From NCBI RefSeq assembly GCF_004923205.2, contig NZ_SELD02000006.1, positions 218,896 through 282,895 on the forward strand: a stretch of 64,000 bases of DNA. Reading direction: 5' to 3'. Shown piece after piece: positions 55,554 through 62,905 of the stretch; position 1 is the stretch's first letter; every line of letters begins with the position of its first letter. Origin of the DNA: Paracoccus aeridis. GTDB taxonomy: Bacteria; Pseudomonadota; Alphaproteobacteria; Rhodobacterales; Rhodobacteraceae. A program made the translations under genes and the position numbers. Below the pieces are notes generated by a model, which searched no databases, had not been told where the DNA came from, and worked only from the letters and a program-made list of their open reading frames with translations.

Positions 55554-55642
55554 GCCTCCCTTCACGGGGCAGCCGGACTGCGAAAGGGCTGCACGGCTCG
55601 GAACGGCAATCTCGCCGCCGGGATTACGAAGGAGACAAGGTC

Positions 55643-55849
55643 ATGGCGACCGGCACGGTTAAATGGTTCAACGGCACCAAGGGGTTCGGATTCATCGCCC
55701 CCGATGACGGCGGCAAGGACGTGTTCGTCCACATCTCGGCGGTCGAGCGTGCCGGCCTGACGGGCCTGAACGACAACCAGAAGGTGGAATACGAACTGCA
55801 GTCCGGCCGCGACGGCCGCGCCTCGGCAGCGAACCTCCGCCTGCTCTGA
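55643..55849 (+). CDS. Cold-shock domain protein (CspA family)
   Basis: A 68-residue single cold-shock domain that binds RNA or single-stranded DNA. RNP1 is KGFGFIAP and RNP2 is VFVHIS; the start is MATGTVKWFNGTKG. The ribosome site is GAAGGAGA at 55628-55635. The leader from the predicted promoter is about 80 bases. The gene is followed by two small tandem hairpins and a terminator. Confidence 0.95.
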   Translation: MATGTVKWFNGTKGFGFIAPDDGGKDVFVHISAVERAGLTGLNDNQKVEYELQSGRDGRASAANLRLL

Positions 55850-55864
55850 TCCGGCTTTCCGGCC

Positions 55865-55915
55865 CACCCGAAGGGTGCGCCCGACGTGCTTGGCAGACCA
55901 CCCGAAGGGTGCGCC
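55865..55915. repeat. Tandem 17-bp hairpin repeat downstream of the cold-shock gene
   Basis: CACCCGAAGGGTGCGCC occurs twice, at 55865-55881 and 55899-55915, 34 bp apart. Each copy folds on itself; read on the minus strand it is CACC-C-TTCG-G-GGTG, a very stable C(UUCG)G tetraloop. Confidence 0.8.
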
Positions 55916-55944
55916 GCCCGACATGACGGCAGATCGAGACAAGG

Positions 55945-55973
55945 ACGGCCCGCCGCTCGCGCGGGCCGTTTTC
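55945..55973 (+). terminator. Intrinsic terminator of the cold-shock gene
   Basis: A 9-bp perfect stem, ACGGCCCGC with GCGGGCCGT, and a 7-base loop are followed by TTTTCG. It lies about 95 bp after the stop and the two small hairpins. Confidence 0.75.
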
Positions 55974-56121
55974 GTGTGCGGCTGCCCTCGGCGCCCGGCG
56001 CGGCGCCCGACCCGCCGCCCCCGGCGCGGCCACCCCCTTGCACCGCAGGCGCAAAGCCCGCATCTCGGGTTCGGCTGCGGCGACGCCCGTCGCCGATGGA
56101 CACCAGATGGCTGGAAACCAG

Positions 56122-56775
56122 ATGACCGTCACCCTCGACATCTTCGCAGATCCCGTCTGCCCGTGGTGCCTGATCGGCAAGGCAGAGCTTGACCGGGCGC
56201 TGGAAAGCCGCCCGGATCACCCGTTCGACGTGACCTGGCGCCCGTTCCGGCTGAACCCCGACATGCCCCGGTCGGGGATGGCGCACACGGCCTACATGCT
56301 GGCGCGGTTCAAGGACGACAAGGGCATCATTGCCGCCAACCGCCCCGTGCTGGAAGCGGCCGAGCGGCTGGGCTTGTGGCTGAACATGGCCGCGATCGAC
56401 CGCGTCCCCGACACCACCGACGCGCACCGTCTGCTTCACTGGGCGCGGATCGAGGGCGCGCAGACCCGCGTCATGTCGGGTCTGATGGCGGCGCACTGGC
56501 GCGAGGGCCGGAACATCGGCCGCGCCGACGTGCTGGCGCAGATCGCCGACGCGGCCGGCATGGACGGGATGATGGTGGAACGCCTGCTGGCCACCGACGC
56601 CGACCGCGACGAGGTGATCGAGGCAGAGACGCACGCCCGCCAGCGCGGCGTGACCTCGGTGCCCACGTTCATCGTCGGCAACACCCATGTCGTGCCGGGC
56701 GCGCAGCCCGCGGCGCTGTGGCAGCAGGTGATCGACGAGCTGGCGGGACAGCCGGGACCCGACCTCGACGGCTGA
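56122..56775 (+). CDS. DsbA-family oxidoreductase, FrnE-like
   Basis: A 217-residue thioredoxin-fold protein with a helical insertion. The redox motif is C13-P-W-C16 in FADPVCPWCLIGK. The helical part carries NRPVLEAAERLGLWLNM and AHRLLHWARIEG; the cis-proline loop is GVTSVPTFIVGN. ATG 56122 follows GGAAACCA; ATG 56107 would add five residues. No signal peptide, so it is cytoplasmic, like FrnE. It precedes nrdJ by 81 bp but no functional link is obvious. Confidence 0.88.
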   Translation: MTVTLDIFADPVCPWCLIGKAELDRALESRPDHPFDVTWRPFRLNPDMPRSGMAHTAYMLARFKDDKGIIAANRPVLEAAERLGLWLNMAAIDRVPDTTDAHRLLHWARIEGAQTRVMSGLMAAHWREGRNIGRADVLAQIADAAGMDGMMVERLLATDADRDEVIEAETHARQRGVTSVPTFIVGNTHVVPGAQPAALWQQVIDELAGQPGPDLDG

Positions 56776-56856
56776 CGCCGCATAACGGCTTGCCCCCATC
56801 CGCGCCGTGCGGCATCACCCCCTCCTTGCCCGACCGACCGCTTCGAGGATCCCGAC

Positions 56857-59145
56857 ATGACCCGTTTCGCCGCCCCCATCGCCGAGCAGATCTGGGACAT
56901 GAAATACCGGCTGAAGGATGCGGACGGCACCCCGCTCGACACCACGGTCGAGGACAGCTGGCGCCGCGTCGCCCGCGATCTCGCCAGCGTCGAGGCCGAC
57001 CCGGCCCGCTGGGAGGACCGCTTCTACGCCGCGCTCGAGGACTTCCGCTTCCTGCCCGCCGGCCGCATCCTCGCCGGCGCGGGCACCGGGCGCAGCGTCA
57101 CGCTGTTCAACTGCTTCGTCATGGGCACCATCCCCGACAGCATGGGCGGCATCTTCGAGATGCTGAAGGAAGCCGCGCTGACCATGCAGCAGGGCGGCGG
57201 GATCGGCTACGACTTCTCGACCATCCGCCCGCGCGGGGCCGAGGTGAAGGGCGTGGCCGCCGACGCCTCGGGACCGCTGTCCTTCATGGACGTCTGGGAC
57301 GCGATGTGCCGCACGATCATGTCGGCGGGATCGCGCCGCGGGGCGATGATGGCCACGATGCGCTGCGACCACCCCGACATCGAGGCGTTCATCAAGGCCA
57401 AGCAGGACAGCGCCCGGCTGCGGATGTTCAATCTGTCCGTCCTCGTCACCGATCCGTTCATGGAGGCGGTCCAGGCCGACGCCGCGTGGGATCTGCAGTT
57501 CGGCGGCCGGGTCTACCACACCGTGCAGGCGCGCGAGCTGTGGAACCGGATCATGCGCGCGACCTACGACTACGCCGAGCCGGGCGTGATCTTCATCGAC
57601 CGCATCAACGCCGACAACAACCTGCACTATGTCGAACAGATCGCCGCCACCAACCCCTGCGGCGAGCAGCCGCTGCCCCCTTATGGGGCCTGCCTGCTGG
57701 GGTCGATCAACCTCGCGAAGCTGGTGCTGGACCCGTTCGGCAACGACGCGCGGCTGGATGAATCGGCGCTGGACGAACTGGTCGCGACCGCCGTGCGGAT
57801 GATGGACAACGTCGTCGACGTGTCGCGTTTCCCGCTTGAGGCGCAGGCGCGCGAGGCCGCGGCCAAGCGCCGGATCGGTCTTGGCGTCACCGGCCTTGCC
57901 GACGCGCTCCTCATGGTCGGCCTGCGCTACGGCGCGCCCGACGCGGTCGAGGCCACGCGCGCGTGGATGAAGCGGATCGCGCGGGCCGCCTACCTGACCT
58001 CGGCGGACCTCGGGCGCGAGAAGGGCGCCTTCCCGCTGTTCGACGCCGACGCCTATCTCGCCTCGGGCTTCATGCGCCGGATGGACGACGACGTGCGCGA
58101 GGCGGTGCGCACCCACGGGATCCGGAACGCGCTTCTGACCTCGATCGCGCCGACGGGGACGATCAGCCTCTACGCCGGGAACGTCAGCTCGGGGATCGAG
58201 CCGGTCTTCGCCTACGCCTACAAGCGCAAGGTCCTGCAGAAGGACGGCACCCGGACCGAGGAGGAGGTCGTCGACCACGCCGTCCAGATGTGGCGCGCGA
58301 AGAACGGCGACGCCCCCCTGCCCGCCCATTTCGTGGACGCGCAGACCCTGCCCCCGTCGGATCACGTCGCGATGCAGGCGGCGGCGCAGGAATGGGTCGA
58401 TTCCTCGATCTCGAAGACCATCAACTGCCCCGAGGACATCGACTTCGACGCCTTCCAGGACGTCTACCTGCAGGCCTGGCATCTCGGCTGCAAGGGCTGC
58501 ACGACCTACCGCCCGAACGACGTCACGGGCAGCGTCCTGTCGGTCAGCGACGCTTCTCCGGCGCCGCAGCCCGTTCCGGCGAGCGTGGGCGGCTACCTGA
58601 CCGAGCCGCTGGACCGCCCGGCGGCGCTGGAGGGCGCGACCTACAAGCTGAAGTTCCCGGGCAGCGAGCACGCCATCTACATCACCATCAACGACGTGGT
58701 GATGGACGGCGCCCGCCGACCGTTCGAGATCTTCATCAACTCCAAGAACATGGAGCATTACGCCTGGACGCTGGCCCTCACGCGGATGATCTCGGCCGTG
58801 TTCCGCCGCGGCGGCGACGTGAGCTTCGTGGTTGAGGAGCTGAAGGCGGTGTTCGACCCCCGCGGCGGCGCGTGGATGGAGGGGCGCTACGTCCCCTCGA
58901 TCCTCGCAGCCATCGGCGGCGTGATCGAGCGGCACATGGTCGCGACAGGCTCGCTCGCCGGCGAGGGGCTGGGGCTGAAGTCGGACCCCAAGGCCGAGGT
59001 GACGGAACTCGGCGCCGGGCCGAAGACGGGGGCGACTGCCGCGCGCTCGCGCGGCCCGTCCTGCCCGGCCTGCGGCAGCACCGCCGTCCGCAAGGTGGAG
59101 AACTGCCTGACCTGCATGGACTGCGGCCATTCGAAGTGCGGCTGA
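56857..59145 (+). CDS. nrdJ: Adenosylcobalamin-dependent (class II) ribonucleotide reductase
   Basis: NrdJ reduces ribonucleotides with a coenzyme B12-generated radical and needs no second subunit. The 762-residue product has an N-terminal start MTRFAAPIAEQIWDMKYRL and LTMQQGGGIGYDFSTIRPRG. The active-site region is TNPCGEQPLPPYGACLLGSINL with the radical-linked cysteine. The barrel end is SGIEPVFAYAYKRKV, and ACKGCTTYRPN-like LGCKGCTTYRPND follows. The C-terminus carries four-cysteine zinc-like pairs (CPACG ... CLTCMDCGHSKCG) that re-reduce the active site. It is the last clearly core gene before the accessory region. Confidence 0.95.
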   Translation: MTRFAAPIAEQIWDMKYRLKDADGTPLDTTVEDSWRRVARDLASVEADPARWEDRFYAALEDFRFLPAGRILAGAGTGRSVTLFNCFVMGTIPDSMGGIFEMLKEAALTMQQGGGIGYDFSTIRPRGAEVKGVAADASGPLSFMDVWDAMCRTIMSAGSRRGAMMATMRCDHPDIEAFIKAKQDSARLRMFNLSVLVTDPFMEAVQADAAWDLQFGGRVYHTVQARELWNRIMRATYDYAEPGVIFIDRINADNNLHYVEQIAATNPCGEQPLPPYGACLLGSINLAKLVLDPFGNDARLDESALDELVATAVRMMDNVVDVSRFPLEAQAREAAAKRRIGLGVTGLADALLMVGLRYGAPDAVEATRAWMKRIARAAYLTSADLGREKGAFPLFDADAYLASGFMRRMDDDVREAVRTHGIRNALLTSIAPTGTISLYAGNVSSGIEPVFAYAYKRKVLQKDGTRTEEEVVDHAVQMWRAKNGDAPLPAHFVDAQTLPPSDHVAMQAAAQEWVDSSISKTINCPEDIDFDAFQDVYLQAWHLGCKGCTTYRPNDVTGSVLSVSDASPAPQPVPASVGGYLTEPLDRPAALEGATYKLKFPGSEHAIYITINDVVMDGARRPFEIFINSKNMEHYAWTLALTRMISAVFRRGGDVSFVVEELKAVFDPRGGAWMEGRYVPSILAAIGGVIERHMVATGSLAGEGLGLKSDPKAEVTELGAGPKTGATAARSRGPSCPACGSTAVRKVENCLTCMDCGHSKCG

Positions 59146-59181
59146 CCAAGCGGGGGGACTTCGGCTGGTGTGCTGACAGGC

Positions 59182-59236
59182 AAAACTTTTCCTTCTGCCG
59201 CCCATAATTTGTCCTTTTGCGAGCCATAACTTTTCC
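59182..59236. repeat. Three direct repeats with exact 22-bp spacing, possible IS21-type end
   Basis: AAAACTTTTCC (59182-59192), ATAATTTGTCC (59204-59214) and ATAACTTTTCC (59226-59236) occur at exactly 22-bp intervals. They follow TGTGCTGACAGGC at 59169. IS21-family ends begin with TG and carry multiple spaced transposase-binding repeats, which this resembles. No transposase gene or matching opposite end is present in the window. Confidence 0.45.
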
Positions 59237-59285
59237 ACCGGTCGATTTTAAGGCAAGCGGCTTACAGAAGGATCGAATACCTACC

Positions 59286-59312
59286 AGGCGGCCGGCAGCG
59301 GCCGCCTTCTTC
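59286..59312 (+). terminator. Terminator-like hairpin at the start of the accessory region
   Basis: A 9-bp perfect stem, AGGCGGCCG with CGGCCGCCT, and a 4-base loop are followed by TCTTCAATTTT. It is 141 bp after nrdJ, beyond the 22-bp repeats, so it may be the displaced nrdJ terminator or shield for the next gene. Confidence 0.6.
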
Positions 59313-59401
59313 AATTTTGAAGCGCATGGCCTGACCGGTTGCTGCCTCCCTCGAGATGCGCCAAGTTCTTGTCGAATAGTCCATATGGAGCGGTCGGACG
59401 G

Positions 59402-60640
59402 ATGCGCTACCTGAGCATAAGACGGCAGATCGAAGGCGCCCTACCGACTGTGGTCGAGCTGCTACGGGCAAGAGGTGAAAGTGCTGCGCTCCGGGTTCTT
59501 ACATTGGCTGAGATCGACCTTCAGCATACCGGAGACGATAACTGGAACGGGGGCACTGAACTCTGGACCGCTTTCATCAGGCTACCGGTATCCGCTTTCG
59601 TAGAGGTGGAGAGCGATCTGAAACAGATCGTCGACGTCATCGACACCAACCTGCAGCTTGTTTGTGGAAGCGATGAGAAGTTCTTGGTGAAAGCTGCGGT
59701 AACGCCGAACCGTGTCCGCCCACACGGATCCGGGGTCTCAGACGGACGTGTGGCTCCTCGCACACGCTCCGCCCTCTTGGACGAGATGAGGGCGCGAGGC
59801 ACTATCTGGTTCGGCGCTCTTGACGAAGTGTCGTTTCTAAGTCGCATCTACGAACTGTCGATCTTGCCGTCAGGAGACAGCCGGTTCGAGACCGCCGAGG
59901 GTGACATATGGCAGCACTGTGTCAACAATGCGGACTGGCCGTTGGACTGGATTTACGGCGACCCTCGTTTCCGGCTTTATGATGCAGATGAAGAGACCCT
60001 GCTGCGCTTCATCTGCGAGGTCGTCCATCCGGTTGTGCGCAGAGATGCAGAAGAGCAAACGGCTCTCGTGACTGCGTTCAACGGTCACCTTGCGGCCGAT
60101 GGATGGGAACTGGTCGAAGATCAGGTTATCGACGGCCGCCCCATCTACGTCCCGCAGAGGAAGGTGCATGCACTTGGCATGCCGCTGCACCGAATGAAGG
60201 CGGTCGCAGCCACCTTGAACTCCGATACGCTCTACGAGGACTTGAGGCGGCTCGAGCGCATCGGGGATACGGAGCCAGGCGAGGCCATCGCGCTTGCCAA
60301 AGAGATAGTTGAAGGATGCTGCAAGCTCATCCTAGACGATCGTAAGGTCGAGTATCCCTCTAGGGCGGAGATACCAGACCTGCTGAAGCTTCTGCGGAAG
60401 GAGCTGAGGATCATGCCCGAGGGCATCGAAGAGACAGCCAAGGGAGCTTCGGAGATCCGCGACATCCTGACGAGCCTCGGTAAGATCGCGCACTCTCTGG
60501 CTCCTCTCCGAAACGCCTACGGCAAAGGGCACGGTCGCGGCAGGAGCTTCAAAGGGCTGCAGCCGCGTCATGCCCGACTGGCTATCGGCGCCGCCAGCAC
60601 CTTCGTTGACTTCGTCATGGACCGGCACTCGTCGAGCTGA
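59402..60640 (+). CDS. Abortive infection family protein with Abi_C-type C-terminus
   Basis: A 412-residue cytoplasmic protein starting at ATG 59402 (an in-frame start at 59339 would add 21 residues). The C-terminal 125 residues match the Abi_C (PF14355) pattern as I know it: GEAIALAKEIVEGCCKLILDD, IPDLLKLLRKELRIMPEG, then IRDILTSLGKIAHSLAPLRNAYGKGHGRG and ARLAIGAASTFVDFVMDRH. Proteins with this C-terminus act in phage-induced abortive infection. The L-R-N-x5-H-G part (RNAYGKGH, an RX6H) is also HEPN-like, so it may be a ribonuclease. The N-terminal 280 residues I do not recognise. Codon use is less GC-rich than upstream genes, pointing to transfer. Confidence 0.75.
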   Translation: MRYLSIRRQIEGALPTVVELLRARGESAALRVLTLAEIDLQHTGDDNWNGGTELWTAFIRLPVSAFVEVESDLKQIVDVIDTNLQLVCGSDEKFLVKAAVTPNRVRPHGSGVSDGRVAPRTRSALLDEMRARGTIWFGALDEVSFLSRIYELSILPSGDSRFETAEGDIWQHCVNNADWPLDWIYGDPRFRLYDADEETLLRFICEVVHPVVRRDAEEQTALVTAFNGHLAADGWELVEDQVIDGRPIYVPQRKVHALGMPLHRMKAVAATLNSDTLYEDLRRLERIGDTEPGEAIALAKEIVEGCCKLILDDRKVEYPSRAEIPDLLKLLRKELRIMPEGIEETAKGASEIRDILTSLGKIAHSLAPLRNAYGKGHGRGRSFKGLQPRHARLAIGAASTFVDFVMDRHSSS

Positions 60641-60874
60641 TTACATCCGAGTCGAAGACCATCAACATCAATACGTCTTTTGCAGAGCAGTTCGGCCCAC
60701 ACCGCAGCGAACCGACAGGGGTGCTGCTTGCACGTCCTTCGTGGAGGCCTTGTCGTAGGCCGATTAGAAATTTCCCAACATTTTTTGTAGCGCCATGACC
60801 GTTCTTAACATAGCTTTCTAATACGGAAGGCTGAACATTAACACTCCTGCTATCAAATTGAAAGAGGAATTCCA

Positions 60875-62308
60875 ATGAATGAGATTATCCAAGGAAAACC
60901 TAATCAGCTAGTTGATCCCCAGGCGCAGAGAATAGTAGATTATCTGGAAAGCGTTGGCCTTCCATCTGAGCATATCATTGCAGCCGCTGCAGAGCGCGAA
61001 ATTATCGGGAATAACCTACCAGCTTTTATCGATAAGTTGCCGCCAGAGATCAAGTCTGAGGCGCGCTATCTTTCGAAGTTTGTAGTCGGCGCTGGTTATG
61101 GTCCTTTTGATTATTCACTCAATGCTGTTTGGAATGAGGTAATTGTTGATCTGAGAAAGAAAGCAATTCGATACGGCTTAGACATTTTCTTCGATGCTGC
61201 TGTTGGCGGTGGCAAAAATCGCGACATGTATTCTACTGAGGCCGATCTTGGTAATATTAAAGACATCGTTCTTATCGATAGTTGTAGGAAGCTAGAGCTA
61301 ATCGCTGACACAACTTATGCAAAGCTGAAGCATATTCTAGACATGAGAAATAGTATAGGTATATCTCATCCGAACAACTATAACATTAATGCCTTCGAGT
61401 TGTTGGGTTGGCTTCAGACTTGTGTCCAGGATGTTCTGAACGACCAGCCCTCCGAGGCGGCGCTTCAAGTTCAGGCCTTCATCGGAAACCTGAAGAAGCG
61501 CACTTTGCCGTTAGACGCCGCAACGGCAAAAACGATTGAGCAGAGAGTCTTAGAGCTTCCGACTCACTTCTGTGGAAATATCCTCAGAACAGTATTTGGA
61601 ATCTTTGTTTCTCCGGACACAGATCCTGCAGTTCGAAAGAACATTTCTATCATCGCACCTTGCATTTGGAATAGCTGCCTAGATGAGCCGCGAATGAAGC
61701 TCGGGACTGTCTTGGAGGGATTCAAGGCCAACCTTCACGCGGACAAGTATGCGCTGGGAGAACAGTTTTTCGAAATTGTGGGGGGCAATGCCTATAGATC
61801 AAATTCTGAACGGCTTATTATCGTTAATGAGCTTCTTATTCAGCTTAAGGATACACATCATGCATGGGATAATTTCCACCACGAAGTTCCTGTGGCTCGC
61901 AGTCTAATCAGTTACATTCCTGAGGCTTCTGCGATTATACCCAACATTGCCGAGCCTTTATTTAGGACGATAATGATTTGTCGCGTTGGAAACGGCGTAT
62001 CATATAACAATGGTGTGTCTCCCGGGGCGAAGCCGATCTATGACCAGATACTGTCATTTGCCGGTGATCAATATGCTGCGTTAGTCATGGCACTAATGAG
62101 CCACTACGAAATTCGGAGCAACTTAGGGATCTCTACAAGCAGGCAGCAGGCAAAGAAGGCGCTTGAGGCCGTAAAGCCAAACGTTATCAACCCCCGACTA
62201 ATCGAGTGCATTGACTACTTGATTTCCAATATCGAGGGAAATCCCAGTTGTGTAGCGGACTCCCACTTCCGCAAAATTTCTGCAGGCCATATATCTTGGC
62301 CAAGCTGA
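60875..62308 (+). CDS. AT-rich hypothetical protein with HEPN-like RX6H motif
   Basis: A 477-residue protein of a family I do not recognise. The start is firm: GAGGAATTCCA precedes ATG 60875. Codon use is strikingly AT-rich (many AAT, ATT, TTA) against all GC-rich neighbours, so recent acquisition is likely. There is no signal peptide or membrane helix. Residues about 134-190 are predicted helical and contain R158-N-S-I-G-I-S-H165: arginine, a polar residue, then histidine after six residues, as in HEPN ribonucleases. The rest has two or three further helical blocks and no recognisable nucleotide-binding motif. A 234-bp AT-rich spacer with its own likely promoter separates it from the Abi_C gene. 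Confidence 0.7.
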   Translation: MNEIIQGKPNQLVDPQAQRIVDYLESVGLPSEHIIAAAAEREIIGNNLPAFIDKLPPEIKSEARYLSKFVVGAGYGPFDYSLNAVWNEVIVDLRKKAIRYGLDIFFDAAVGGGKNRDMYSTEADLGNIKDIVLIDSCRKLELIADTTYAKLKHILDMRNSIGISHPNNYNINAFELLGWLQTCVQDVLNDQPSEAALQVQAFIGNLKKRTLPLDAATAKTIEQRVLELPTHFCGNILRTVFGIFVSPDTDPAVRKNISIIAPCIWNSCLDEPRMKLGTVLEGFKANLHADKYALGEQFFEIVGGNAYRSNSERLIIVNELLIQLKDTHHAWDNFHHEVPVARSLISYIPEASAIIPNIAEPLFRTIMICRVGNGVSYNNGVSPGAKPIYDQILSFAGDQYAALVMALMSHYEIRSNLGISTSRQQAKKALEAVKPNVINPRLIECIDYLISNIEGNPSCVADSHFRKISAGHISWPS

Positions 62309-62586
62309 ATTGCCTCTGAAGGAGCATCAGGCTCATCCGGTGCGGGGGTGGTGGGCGCCGCGATCGGGCGTGGCTGTATCGCCAAGTCTACGAGTTGCAA
62401 GGTGGGGTCAGTGACCGGCCGTAGCGGGGGCCGCTCGAAGAGATCTCCTTGGACGACCCGCGCCCAATAACCGGGGGGCGGGCAAGGGACATGATGTTTT
62501 GAGCATCTCCTGCGAAGTTCAATTTCACTGATACCGAGGTTGGTTGCCACCTCGGGCGCCGGCTTGGTCCATACCAGGTCGAACAA
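62215..62586 (-). CDS. Short protein with helix-turn-helix-like N-terminal domain
   Basis: A 123-residue reading frame from TTG 62586. Its N-terminus, LVWTKPAPEVATNLGISEIELRRRC ending in VPCPPPGYWARV, is a small HTH-like domain seen in many accessory-region proteins (consensus with V-W, L-G-I-S, and P-x-G-Y-W). The pre-start codons TRRKLFD look homologous too, so the real start may be a few codons further up with a non-standard codon, or the 5' end is damaged. The Pro-rich tail is short compared with longer homologues, suggesting truncation. Its 3' end overlaps the end of the convergent HEPN-like gene by 94 bp. Confidence 0.5.
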   Translation of the reverse strand: MFDLVWTKPAPEVATNLGISEIELRRRCSKHHVPCPPPGYWARVVQGDLFERPPLRPVTDPTLQLVDLAIQPRPIAAPTTPAPDEPDAPSEAIQLGQDIWPAEILRKWESATQLGFPSILEIK

Positions 62587-62659
62587 CTTTCGTCGCGTGA
62601 TGCCTTCACCGTGCTCAGACAGGGTCGCAGCCCCTATGGTGCGTTGATCTAACGGGTCG

Positions 62660-62905
62660 TCAACCGCCGGACCGGGCGGCCGACTCTCCTCCGATCATAA
62701 GGGCGCACCGCAACACGTCCAGCCTTTCCCGAGCCACCATAGCCCCGCGCGCCATGGCCGCTCCCTGCGCCCCGCCTACGCCCTCTGCCGCCCAGAACAG
62801 GAGGTCCAGGATCTCGGACAAGGCGGCCGTCTCGTCCATCGCTGCCGTCACCCGTTCGCCGCTGATCCCGGCGCCTGCGCCCGTCGCTGCCGGTTCCTTC
62901 ATCAT
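62660..62905 (-). CDS. Small hypothetical protein upstream-coupled to AAA/M41 protease
   Basis: An 81-residue acidic/Ala-rich protein, predicted mainly helical (DETAALSEILDLLFWAAEGVG and ARERLDVLRCALMIGG). Its ATG 62905 overlaps the stop of the upstream AAA protease gene (ATGA), a sign of translational coupling and of a real gene. I recognise no family. A partner or adaptor of the protease, or an antitoxin-like protein, would fit the arrangement. Confidence 0.6.
   Translation of the reverse strand: MMKEPAATGAGAGISGERVTAAMDETAALSEILDLLFWAAEGVGGAQGAAMARGAMVARERLDVLRCALMIGGESAARSGG

Noticed and set aside
60641..60874. A small gene between the Abi_C and HEPN-like genes
   Set aside because: Short open frames exist on both strands but lack ribosome sites and coding character; the spacer looks like an AT-rich promoter region.
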